Source: Amphimedon queenslandica
Taxonomy: Eukaryota; Porifera; Demospongiae; Haplosclerida; Niphatidae
Direction: 5' to 3'
NCBI RefSeq assembly: GCF_000090795.2
Contig: NW_003546597.1
Coordinates: 10,557 to 74,556 of the forward strand
DNA: 64,000 nt
In this document: one piece after another, positions 44,901-54,858 of the stretch
Layout: each line of letters starts with the position of its first letter
Position numbering within the stretch: position 1 is the stretch's first letter
The notes under the pieces: model-generated
Told to the model about the DNA's origin: nothing
Seen by the model: the letters and a program-made list of their open reading frames with translations, nothing else
The model's database searches: none
Program-made: the position numbers and the translations under genes

Positions 44901-47900
44901 TGTGTACCTTGCTACCTTCCAGACCAGCTCTGAAGGAGGAGAGAAAGATGGAACATACATGATACATGTATAGCTAAAGTCTATTCACTTTCACCTGACC
45001 CCTGGCTTTTTTCAATTAATAAATAACTACGTCACATCCGCATTCTTTACGTATTTGTGGTTTTGGAATTGTTTTTGTTGCATGGAAGGGATGCAGATAA
45101 GTAGCAGCTGAATTTATTCTGGCTGTTCTAGCTGCATAATTGCGGTCAAAGGTATGTCATTGAGTTTATACAGGGACATCCAAAAAAGGCTAAGGCCTTA
45201 TCATTTTGACCCGATCTTTTTATCTAAAGGACGGGAAGGACCTAGTGATTCTAATGGTGCAAACAAAATTTCTAAATTCTATGTTTATCAAAAGTTATAA
45301 CAAAAAATCAATAGGTCAGGTGAAACTGAATAGACTTTAGTACGTCATTATACATGTACATGTAAATGTATGAGGGGATGAGGTAAAGATATGCCATATA
45401 CGTGTAGCTTTTTATTTTGGTGGCACTTTATTTTTGCTATTTTGCTGTATCATATGCATTGATGATTGGCAATTTTAGTATTGGCGATTCCGCTTGCACA
45501 CTGCCAATCGCCAAAATAAAAATCCATCAAATGAAATAATCACATACCATCGGAGTATTTGTCATTGAAGCAATTATTAAAGTAATGAAGTGAAGGAGGA
45601 TTCGTTTTAGAACTTACAGCACTAATAAGAACTCTGAGAGAGAAAGAGAAAAATTAAACTCTATTATACAGTACATGAATGATATTCTTTTTATTATTTT
45701 AGTGGCTGTTGAAATCAGCTCAAACATTAAGTTAATAATCATACTTTGGATACTCTATGTCTTTCAGTCTCTTGTCTTTAAATTGAGCCTTTAACATTTT
45801 CTCAAGAGCATCAGTTCTCTTAGCAATGGAGAGTACTCCTCCAGCAAAAACCTCTTCTCTCAGTTGAAAATATAACTGTCTCACTTCACCTAGTGACACA
45901 CCCACTGAGAGAAATAGAAATAAAATAAAATAAAAATAAAACAAGTGTACACACAATTGCATTATATTGTATATTAAAATATTAAAATACAATATGAATT
46001 ACACGTAGGTTTAGATCATTAGTATTTAGATTATTTTTGCAAAAATTGAGTCACATGAACCCTCAAAATTAAAAAAAATTGATTTGCCCATAAGCCAAAA
46101 TCCTTAATTTCTACTACAAACTATTACAACAATATAAAATAATAGATTTTGTTTTAAGTACAAGTAATGCTGCATTTACACTACAGAAGTGGGCCAAACC
46201 GTGCTGAACCAGGCTGAGCTAGCCCTGCTGTACTAACCATGCTGGCCTGGTTTGGCCCAGCTCACTTCAGCTCAGTTTGGTTACTGTTTACACTATCAAA
46301 TGAAACTGTGCTGGCCCACTTTTAAAGAAGCTAGTGTAAACACAGTATGAGTCACTTACAATACACTAGTGCTAATGCTATTATTCCTCCAGTGCTGGTC
46401 CCAATTATCCAGTCAAATAGTTCAGTTATCTTTCTTCCGGTCAAACTCTCGATGAACATCAATATCTCAATCTGTATCAGCCCTCTGATTCCTCCGCCAT
46501 CAAGAAAAAGCATCCTTGACCCCGCACCTTTCTTAAATTCTAGCGTCGACTTGTACTTGTTGATACGGCAGAGCTGAATCTGTCTCGCAGTGAGAGGATC
46601 TAAGAACGTCCCGTTATGATCGACCTGACCAGGTGGAAGAGTCACTTCTGTGTTTATGGAGAACTGGAGGCTTTGTTTTTCAAGCATCTCTTCCAGTTTA
46701 AAAACAAACGCAGTGATTCTCCTCTTGTCAAGGTACGAGCCTAACTGGATGCACTCTTCAATTTCGTAGCTCTCATTCACAAGCGAGTTTAGCGATTCGT
46801 TGCGTGGGCGTGGCTTTCTTGATGAGCTCCGCCCACCTGGGAGGGCGTGTAGTTGAGAGAAGAGCTCGTGTAGAGCGTCGAAACTGCTTGAGTCAGGTCT
46901 CTGGACGTGAGACATGATCAAGTCGAGCGGAGTCTGCCCGTTGTTGTTAGAACAATTAATATCAGCACCAAAAGCAACAAGAGCCTTAATACACCACTCA
47001 TCATTTAACTGGGAGGAAGAGGGAGAGAGAGAGTGGAAAATAAAATACATTTTAATTATAAAGAGAACACTATATACATGTCACATGGAATATTGTTTAC
47101 AAATTAGTGTTACCAATTTATCATAATACTGTAAATGTACATTGTATTTCATGGGTGTAAAATTTTGCAATTTGGTATTCATGAATAAAAATCTTTGCAA
47201 TTTTAAATGTAATTACTATACCAGCATGTACTATAATCAGCATGCTATTGTGCAAATTTTTCTATAATGCAAAAACTGCAAAACATATGGCACATACATG
47301 TTTTAGATCAGTACTATAATATGTACATGTATATCGTAAATGTACCTTTGTAGCTACATGTAAAGGAGTGTCTCCATTATTATCCTCTTTGTTAATATCC
47401 AACAGTTTCACATTACAATGAACTAATAATCCCAGTAACAGATCCAGTCTATCATCACGACTACTCTTTATGTAACAGTGGAGGGGAGTGTCCCCATACT
47501 CATTAGGGACGCTCACTTTTTCACCCTCCTTGTTGAGATGCTTTGATATAAGAGTCTGGAAGAGAGAGAGACAGACAAAAAGTGTTCAATCATGTAAATA
47601 ATTTTTACTTACAGAGATGTTTTTAGGATAATAAATATCGTGCTTGTCTCCCCTGAATAAAGTAGAAAACTACAAAAATTACAAATAATATTATAACAAA
47701 AATAAATAAATAAATGAATAATCTTTACTCACAAATGATGGTTTCCTTGCTGGTGGCTGTTGCTGTTCCTTCTGCATAAGCTTGTCATACTCTGCTGGAT
47801 CCATTGGGTGCCAGTTAAGGGTCTCCTCTACTCCCTAGACGAAACATATAATAGTCCTTTTGCCAGAAAAATTACATGTACAATTTGTATTTTCCTCCTA

Positions 47901-49861
47901 AAATTTTAAATACTTTATTAAATAAAGGGGAAATACTTTTTCTTTGCAAATTTCCTGGGCAAACTTTCCACGAAAATAATTTTGTCATGGCAAATTTTAC
48001 AGTATGTCATTTTTCTAAAAGGATAGAGCTGTTCGTGTTTTTTTTTCAAAAACTCGCCCCACTTTACCCTACCCCTCCTTACAGTGCTAATGAAAGGTGG
48101 AGAGAAGCTGTTGCGTGAGTTAGCAGAAGACGCTGTATTACTTCTCACTGTATCACTTTTCACTGTATCACTTTTCACTGTATCACTTTTCACTGTATCG
48201 CTTCTCTTCTTCTTAGGGCTGCCAGGACTGTGCTTTGTCTGTCCCTTTGGCTCCTCCTCAGTCACCAGACACCTCCCAAGGGACAATACCAGTGCGTTTT
48301 GGTCTTCGCTATTGCTACGCCGGTGGGTTTTTGAGTTTGGGGGCGTGGTCGAGGGTTTCTTGGGAGTCGGAGTCGTGTTGAAGAAAGGAGTGTGGTTTTT
48401 CTTGGGAGAAGAGGAGGGATGAGGAGGAGAGAAAGAGCCAAGAACCTGGGGGGACTACACAAAATATAAAATATTGAGTACATGTGTACATGTATACACA
48501 AACAACATACCAGTGTATCATAAACTCCAGTCTCCATTAACTGCAAAATAAAATGAATAAATGAATGAATAATAATAATAATAATTGCATAGCTATTGTA
48601 TGGTTTGTAATAGATAATACATGTACATGTAGATAATATTTCTTACCCAATTCTTGTTCAATGGTGATGACGAGAGTTTTTCAGCAAGACCACTTTGAGG
48701 CACCTTTAGTGAACTAGGGCCGTCTGGAGCCCCCACGCCATTTAAAAGATTCTCCTCTTTCTCCTTTTCAGTAAAAGAGGGCGGAGCAATGGAACGAGGC
48801 GGAGATTTCACCGCCACACGTGAGAAATTCCTCGGCTCCATAGAATATTCAAACTCACTTCTCACGCTAGCAGGACTGAGTCTAGTACCAGCACTACTCA
48901 TGTATCTATAGGTACGGATTGGGGAGGGAGACGTAGACCGACGATTAATGGCTACCTTTCTCTTGTCAGTTTGCTGCCCTTTTCTTGATGGCGAAAGGTC
49001 TACTTTAGAATTGGTGTCCAAGATACCGTGAAAACTTGACTCCAGTGATGTCTCAAGGTCAGCTAAGCGATTGGTTACTTCTGAAGGCACTAGTAAATTA
49101 CTGTCTATAGGAGGGGTCTGTTCAACCAGCGGCTGATCGGTTAGTTTCGTAGAGTACGGCCTATATCTTTGAGAATTAGGAAATAATAGAGGAGCTGGTT
49201 CTTTAGAACCCTCTACAGACATAGAATACGCTGATTGTGGGCGTGGCCTAGCCCTCGGAGGTTTTTTAGGCGGAGTCTTGGGAGAGGGAGAGAATCCTAA
49301 AGTAGCTGGTATAGAAGGAGCAACGACGACACGAGCTGGAGGATCAGGTACGGTTGAAGAAGAAGGAGGGCACTCATGTACATCACGAGTTGTAAGTATA
49401 AGAGGAGTATCGTTAATATGGGCAGTACCATTAGTTAAAATAGCAGTAGCACCAGTTGAATCGGTGGTGTCGCCATTTAAATGAGTGGTATCACCAGTTG
49501 AGTGAGCCTTGGTAAGAGTGTGTCCTTTAGGTGATTCAGTGCTTCCCTTGGTATGTGGTTTTAAAATATCATCATCCGAAGGACTACGTGCAGGTTTCTT
49601 GCATGTATTTGGACTTGCGAAAAAACTAGGCGGCTTCTGTATCTGAAAATAAGGAGATATGCTTCCTTCGCTGCCGCTAGAAAGTTTCTTTTTGCTACTT
49701 CGCCTGCACTTCTTGGGAGATGAGGAAGAGCTTGTGTTCTCTGAATTTTGTGCGTCGTGAGAGAGAGGAGGGGGAGAGTGGTCTGGAGTATGACCATGTG
49801 ATGACCTGTCTGACATTCTGTGTGCTTTCTTTGGAGAATCAAATATTTGAGGATAAAACAT
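41945..49861 (-). CDS. Ankyrin-patatin calcium-independent phospholipase A2 (iPLA2-A)
   Basis: Fourteen exons (49861-48647, 48540-48511, 48454-48083, 47834-47733, 47669-47613, 47555-47346, 47008-46360, 45904-45745, 45633-45548, 44929-44787, 43250-43092, 42316-42194, 42076-41945, all minus) keep frame to about 1145 residues. Counted individually these are thirteen coding exons plus a noncoding 5' exon. Residues 1-540 are Ser/Pro/Lys-rich and disordered. Ankyrin repeats span ~595-700 (GDTPLHCYIKS, NGDTPLHVATK, VAFGADINCSNNNGQTPLDL). The patatin domain carries oxyanion motif DGGGIRG (~832), nucleophile GTSTG (Ser867) and catalytic Asp985 in VDGGVLANNP. Order and motifs match PLA2G6, which releases sn-2 fatty acids from phospholipids without calcium. 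PLA2G6 itself is ~800 residues, so the N-terminal extension is unusual. An active enzyme is predicted. Confidence 0.9.
42368..42458. repeat. Short fold-back element
   Basis: AGCCAGGCATACACTAGGCA plus ACATGTTGCT is the inverted complement of AGCAACATGTTGCC plus TAGTGTATGCTTGGCT. The loop contains AAGATCAAAGTAACCA. A related copy is at 5488-5545. It lies in an iPLA2-A intron. Confidence 0.85.
42470..42993. mobile_element. Fold-back element with ~110-bp inverted arms
   Basis: The left arm contains GTCACGAAATCTGTGACA, CAGAGGAGGTA, GTTGAACTTTGAGTAATAAT, TGCAAAGTTCAATTGCATTC and GGTATCAC. Their complements appear in reverse order at the right (GTGATACC, GAATGCAACTGAACTTTGCA, ATTATTGC, TACCTCCTCTG, AAAATCCGTGAC). 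About 300 bp lie between the arms, with no ORF. It sits directly beside the 42368 fold-back. Confidence 0.85.
43350..44665 (+). repeat. ~175-bp tandem repeat array
   Basis: The landmark ACCATGGGCTATAGCC occurs at 43712, 43888, 44064 and 44239, and the partial ACCATG at 44414, so spacing is 176, 176, 175 and 175 bp. Each unit includes AAAACGGCCGTAACTTGAAA, GAAGTCGGAATCACCTCAAA, CATAAGGACATCAAT and GATTTCGGAGCCATTTTT. Outer units are more diverged. It fills an iPLA2-A intron and is transcribed antisense to the unit orientation written here. Confidence 0.9.
44711..44768. repeat. Nested palindrome of GTAC motifs
   Basis: Two copies of TACTGTACAGTACATAC, each self-complementary around TGTACA, are arranged so that the whole segment also folds on itself (centre near CATACATACTGTATG). 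It directly precedes the donor side of iPLA2-A exon 44929-44787. Confidence 0.75.
44974..45340. mobile_element. MITE with CTAAAGTCTATTC ends
   Basis: CTAAAGTCTATTC followed by ACTTTCACCTGAC is the inverted complement of the right end (GTCAGGTGAAACTGAATAGACTTTAG, here joined from two adjacent motifs). The element is about 367 bp and non-coding, in an iPLA2-A intron. No clear target duplication was found. Confidence 0.75.
45405..45525. repeat. Small inverted repeat, CTTTTTATTTTGG ends
   Basis: GCTTTTTATTTTGGTGGC pairs loosely with GCCAATCGCCAAAATAAA. The CCAATCGCCAA motif recurs in the MITEs at 14357 and 36012, so this may be a degraded relative. It is in an iPLA2-A intron. Confidence 0.4.
46170..46345. 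mobile_element. MITE with GTTTACACTA ends
   Basis: TGCATTTACACTACAGAAGT followed by GGGCCA pairs with TGGCCCACTTTTAAAGAAGC followed by TAGTGTAAACACAG. The interior carries repeated GCTGAACC/AGCTCAG and GGCCTGG/CCAGGC-like motifs. It ends only about 10 bp from the exon border at 46360, so it abuts a splice donor of iPLA2-A. Confidence 0.8.
48134..48195 (-). repeat. In-frame 18-bp coding repeat (SDTVK)
   Basis: ACTGTATCACTTTT/C repeats four to five times within the 48454-48083 exon of iPLA2-A. It encodes SDTVKSDTVKSDTVK, then SDTVRSNTAS. Because the unit equals whole codons, expansion or contraction keeps frame. This is inside the disordered N-terminal half. Confidence 0.9.
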
Positions 49862-49867
49862 GCCCTA

Positions 49868-49889
49868 AAAAAGAGATAGTGAGAGAGAG

Positions 49890-49928
<39 letters not shown>

Positions 49929-49990
49929 AGGGAGAGAGAGAGGGAGAGTGTGTGTGTGTGTGTGAGAGAGAGTGAGAGTGAGAGAATAAA
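49868..49990 (+). repeat. GA/GT microsatellite at the iPLA2-A first coding exon
   Basis: Long (GA)n, (GT)n and AGGG units directly precede (in the gene's sense) the acceptor of the exon containing the start codon, where they supply a pyrimidine-rich tract on the minus strand. Confidence 0.85.
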
Positions 49991-51113
49991 GGGGAAAGAA
50001 AGGGAGAGGGAGAAAAGGAGGAGCACACAAAAACAAAACATAAAAATAGAGTAAACAATACTAATTCATTAGAAAAACAAAACACAGCACTTGACAATTA
50101 GCACAATCATTACTACTAAACTATAGCATAAATACTACAGTCCAGCATAACTTAATGTCATTACAATAATTAAAATACTACACATCTCTATTAAACCCAC
50201 TAAGTAAAAACTACCATAAATTATCCTTAATTTCTATAACAGGCCAAACATGTATGACTTTTATAAATATGTACAACGTATATCATCTCCTGAAATAAAT
50301 TTATTATACATGTACATCAAGAGCATAACCCCCCCCCATCATGTACTCTTGTGTATAATTACATGTACATGTACATTTGCACATGTAGTTCACAGGAGTA
50401 AATTGTCCACTGATGTTTATCTAAATTTATTGGCTCGTTGTCAATAAAAAACACAAAAACAGGACCAATGTACACATGTATGACTGAAGTGTTTCAAAAC
50501 ACACTCTCTCTCTATCTATCAACCTACAACATACCTACATGTACATACATGTACATGTACATACCAGTACATGTACATACCAGTACATGTATGCACATGC
50601 TGTACATACCTATAATATACCAATGATACATGCAAGTGCGCTACACGTATGTACAGGTACATCTACATGTACACGTGCATCTGCCTACCGAACAATCATC
50701 TGATTACAAACAGTTATTTTCATATGCTTGATGCATTGCTGATAACGAAATAATACACTAACTAATAAACTCACTTATACTCTTGGGTCATGTGAGCCAT
50801 TGTTTGCATTATATATATAAAGTACATGCACCATTAACTGTACAACAATACTTAATAATATTGTAAATAAAGAGCTCTCCTTCCATTCTTTCATCAAAGC
50901 TCTCTATAGCAATACAGCCAAAAAGTTGTGTTATACTCTTTTGTTTAGAATTATGCCAGACTACAAGCTTGTACCCAAAGCACACGTCAATTATACACCA
51001 TGTTAACAGGTACAATAACAGAATAGTGACATCAAAAGTGTTTAAATGCCAGTAATTGTACAATTGGCGGATAGAATTTCACACACAGACCCGAGTACTA
51101 ATATAGTGACTCA

Positions 51114-51240
51114 CCTGCTAGGCAGGGCCTTGTTTGCGAATGCTGGGTGTTGAGTGAAGGGCTAAAGGCAGCAGCAGAACGTTAGAAAAGTGCACACATT
51201 TCTTCTCTCTGGGCTACAGGTACATAATTGATTAAGTTTA
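51114..51240 (-). promoter_or_regulatory. Probable 5' untranslated exon/promoter of iPLA2-A
   Basis: On the minus strand GGCCCTGCCTAGCAG is followed by donor GTGAGTCAC (exon end at 51114). This pairs with the acceptor TTTTTAG just upstream of the start codon at 49861. GGGCGTGG (51242-51249) and CCACGCCC (51292-51299) lie behind it. The 1.2-kb intron between is A+T-rich with ACATGT arrays and shows no gene. The exon's 5' limit is a guess. Confidence 0.4.
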
Positions 51241-51402
51241 TGGGCGTGGAATAAACAATAATAATAATTGCGTCATTCATTTAATTAACGAGCCACGCCC
51301 TTCATTAATGTATCTACACAATGTAAAATTAAATATTTTCAAGGAATATAATATGCATTGCTTTGTTAGGCAATGTTATGTTATATATAAGAGATTATTG
51401 CT

Positions 51403-53723
51403 TTATTGTTGTTTGTCTGGTGTGGTAGTTCTCTTTTCTCCTTTCCATGCCTTCATCCGGTCAATCTGATGTGCTATGTTCATCTCTTGTTCTTTAAGTT
51501 TTAGCAGTAGCTCTGTCTTCATGCCAGACACATGACCCTTAAAAAGACACAGTATTAATAATAATAATAATAGACACAATAATTTGCATTCATTTTCGTA
51601 CCAGTACTAATGGCCCTAAAACAGTCTTCAACTCTTCTTGATCAACTTTCTCGTCATCTTCAAAAGAGTCATTTAAATCACCATACAACTTTCCTAGTTT
51701 ATCCTTCTCCTCTGATAATGAAGACTCCTTCTCTGAGATCAATTGATTCTTTTGCAGTTCATACTGAGTATCAACACAAGCAACTCTCTCCTTCCTATGC
51801 CATTCTTCCTCTGTAGTCCCTTCAGTAAGAGGAGGAAGGAGAGATGAGGAATAGAGGGTAAGTTCAAGGTAGGTCATGTCTCTCTCTTGTTCTTCATTCA
51901 TCAGGTAGTGGTAGAGGTTAGGTTGAAGGAGGAGTGTTTGTATGAGGTATTGAGTGGTTACTTGTTGGCCATGATGTGTAGTGAACGAGGCTGAGAGACT
52001 TTGAAGCAAAGACTTTAAATCCTCCTCTAATTCACAAAATTCATCTAGAACAATAAACAATATAAGAATAATAATAAATTAATAATAATGAATCAATGTA
52101 TCTACAGTTAGTGTACTTGCACATTATATGCATGTAACAGTTGATCAAAAATGTGATTAAATGTAAATATTTGATTTAGCGCAAAAAATACCTCAAAAAT
52201 TTTCTTATGATGCTTATTTGAACATAGAAACACTAAAATGCCATTGCCAAAATCTATACAGTATAATTCTAATTAAAGTGCACTTCACATAAAGGAAGAC
52301 ACAGAAACCAATCAACAACATTACAGAGAACAAAACATTGTAAATTACTATAATTTATACTCTGTATTCCCCCAATAGACAGTTATTTGGATTGACTGTG
52401 TCTAGACAATCCAATGATGTCAAATGACAGCTCACATTACAGCACAAATACTATTGGCAATATCTGGAGGAGCTTTAAAAATTCATTAAAAATCCAATTT
52501 TGATTAGAATCAACTCAAGCTTTCTATTCAACATAAAGACATGTATATGCATCGGAAAAAAATTTAAAAGACATTCTCTCCTTTTCAATATGGAAAAATT
52601 TCGCCCAAGACTGTGTATTATAGTACAGAGACTTTCACCCAATTTTAGAGCAGCTTTTAAAATTAAATTTGTAAAAAAATCCAAATTTTAATCGGAATCA
52701 GCTCAAATTTTCTATGCAATATACGAACATGTATGCATATACATGTTCGTATATTGCATAGAAAATATGCATCAGAAAAATTATAAAAATGCTCTTTTAG
52801 CCATTTTTGACTAAATGCCTCGCTCTATATTGGTATTTTATACCAACTTTAAATTCATAGAAAAATTTAATTTTGATCAAAACCAGCTAAGTAACATATT
52901 GCTACATAACATACTTATTATACATGTACTTTTAGCAATTAGTATGTGGTTAGAATACCTAGAACAGAGCTAATACTTCCACATAATTCAATTATCTAAA
53001 CCCTAAACCCTGAATCCTAACTAATACTATTTGTACATGCACTTAAGTTAGCATGAGAGGAAACTGTAGTATGAATGCTTGAAATCATAGCTATGTGAGT
53101 AAATCAAGCCATGCATTCACAATTAAGAGCATTACTAGGTAAGCAGTGAATCACTAGTAATCTTTAACTCCACCATTAAATCATTAATCCTATAGCTACA
53201 AGTACAATGTACATGTACAAATAGTACAACAAATGATACCCTGTTTGAAGTAGATGCATGTACATGTATATAAAAAACATTTGAGGTATATAGTGATTCT
53301 ATTCATAAAAATATAACACCTAATACCATAAAACTATTAAAATATAACCCGCATAAAACAATTCGGTATGATCTACATGTATTATATATAGATTATAGTT
53401 TCACCTTTATTTTTTATCCACTCCAGCCCCTCAAGTAGAGATTGTACTAATAAAATGGTGTCCGTTTGATTGAGTCCCTTCATTGTAGCATGGTACAATG
53501 CTTCATGGATCAGTTCAGCTATTATTGGTTCTCTCTCGTACTCGCCATCAGTTGTTGTTCCTTTTTCTCTTTGCTGATGCCCAGTGGATAAAAGAAAAGC
53601 GAACAATGACTCTTTTAATTCGTTCCTTTCTCTGTCAATAGCATTGCTTTTAGCTGCAGAAATGTAAAGTTCCGAGAGGCTTTTAAACGAGTCACTCAAA
53701 ACGTACTCTTTAAAAGTCGCCAT
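51403..53723 (-). CDS. C8orf74-like protein
   Basis: Three minus-strand exons (53723-53405, 52044-51602, 51537-51403) join in frame to 298 residues; human C8orf74 is of similar length (~294). Matching blocks are the N-terminal helical part (ELIHEALYHATMKGLNQTDT, LLVQSLLEGLEW; compare DTLYESIIFAVGKGFPW), a middle helix pair ending NLYHYLMNEEQERDMTYLEL, and PPLTEGTTEEEWHRKERVAC (compare PLAEGMDRDLWIHEQQVA). A long charged coiled coil (~195-285) with KQQ at the end follows. The function is unknown to me, and human expression is thought to be testis-biased, so a ciliary role is possible but speculative. The start at 53723 (MATFKEYV) is preferred over an upstream in-frame ATG at 53750. CCAAT and CCACGCCC motifs sit just behind it at 53738-53752. 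The large first intron is repeat-rich. Confidence 0.75.
52450..52905. repeat. Relatives of the hAT-like interior in C8orf74 intron
   Basis: TTTTGATTAGAATCAACTCA, CAACATAAAGACATGTATAT and TATTATAGTACAGAGACTTT repeat with about 170-190-bp spacing and match the interior of 39273-39791. No terminal CAGGGTTTCCC was seen here. Confidence 0.7.
52707..52766. repeat. Exact 28-bp-arm palindrome
   Basis: ATTTTCTATGCAATATACGA continuing ACATGTAT is followed, after a 4-bp centre (GCAT), by its exact inverse complement. It lies within the repeat copy at 52450-52905, where the usual single motif (TTTCTATGCAATATACGAAC) has been mirrored. Confidence 0.9.
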
Positions 53724-53889
53724 TTTAAAATTATGACCACGCCCAATCACAAAATACCATCACGTGATGATAATAAAATTTACCGCCAAAATCAGCGGGT
53801 TTAGATTCATTAATTATAATTTATAAACCTAGAGGAATTCACCTTTTAAAAGTGAGTTGAACTTGATTTCAAACTAAAAATAGTATCTT

Positions 53890-54058
53890 TTAGAATGAAA
53901 TTTATTGAAGATACTGAAAAATAAGAAATTTAATGAAATTTAATAATGAAATTTAAGTGAAATAATGAAATTTATTGAAATACTTGACAGAGGATATATA
54001 CTAAAAAATAATGAAATTTAATGAAACTTAATACTAAAATAATGAAATTTATTGAAAT
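53890..54058 (+). repeat. AATGAAATTTA(TTG) minisatellite
   Basis: Imperfect repeats of AATGAAATTTATTGAAATAC and shorter AATGAAATTTAAT units lie between the divergent C8orf74 and iPLA2-B genes. The remaining spacer to 54858 shows a hairpin (54060-54122) and no recognisable gene. Confidence 0.8.
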
Positions 54059-54059
54059 G

Positions 54060-54122
54060 CCTGACAGAGTACGAGAGTAGATTCCAATCTACTCTCCAAT
54101 CTACTCTCGTACTCTGTCAGGT
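54060..54122. repeat. Hairpin, CCTGACAGAGTACGAGAG arms
   Basis: CCTGACAGAGTACGAGAGTA followed by GATT is the exact inverse complement of AATCTACTCTCGTACTCTGT followed by CAGG. The loop is about 13 bp. The left copy continues a motif (ACTTGACAGAGGATA) found at the end of the preceding minisatellite unit. Confidence 0.9.
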
Positions 54123-54858
54123 ATTCCATTATCAAGTTACGTCAAATTTAAAATAGTTACTGATGCAACGAAAGGAAAGATGTGAATTAAAATACATGCG
54201 TAAATACATGAGATGTAGTACATGTGCATGCATTAATTTTATTTTTATTACAGGAGTTTATAGAAATATTCTAGATGTTTAAGAGACAATCCTGATACTT
54301 TTAGCAGCTGCAAGTGCATGAAGTATGTTGTCTCAGACACAATGGAGTATTTTATGCCATGCAAATGGACACACTATATTTTTGTGCATTTACAGCTCAA
54401 GCCTGAATGTGAAAGAATAGCTAGGTGTTCCTTTAGGCACACCTTTCTGCAAATTTCAGCATGGTACGGCTTCCTTTTGCATAAAAAGGGGAGGAGGTTA
54501 ATTTGAGTATACACAAGTCATTTTGACAGTTATTTTTACTGAAAAGCAGCAGTGTGAAGAGAAGAAACAGACTTACAATTGAGGAGTAAATAAAATGAGG
54601 TAGGCGCAGCATGTTCTACACGTGTTAGAACAGTCTCTATGACTATGCCAGCGTGTGCTTGTTGATAGCCTGTAGCTTTATAGACTGTTTATGTTGGATA
54701 ATGTGTTTATGTACTCAAATAGCCTAGCGAGGAAGTCAACTTGGCTGACTGCCTACTGTCTCTTAGGACTATATAAATAAGAATTTAATATTCGAAATAG
54801 AATAGGAAGGGGGCTGGGGAATGTAACAGAGCTAGCCAAGGCTACAGCAACAGCAGAC

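Noticed and set aside
49561-50097. 178-codon minus-strand ORF with SLSLSL runs
   Set aside because: It is the wrong frame over the iPLA2-A first coding exon plus a GA/GT microsatellite.
54318-54506. 62-codon plus-strand ORF upstream of iPLA2-B
   Set aside because: No family resemblance, no splice context, and it sits in repeat-rich spacer.
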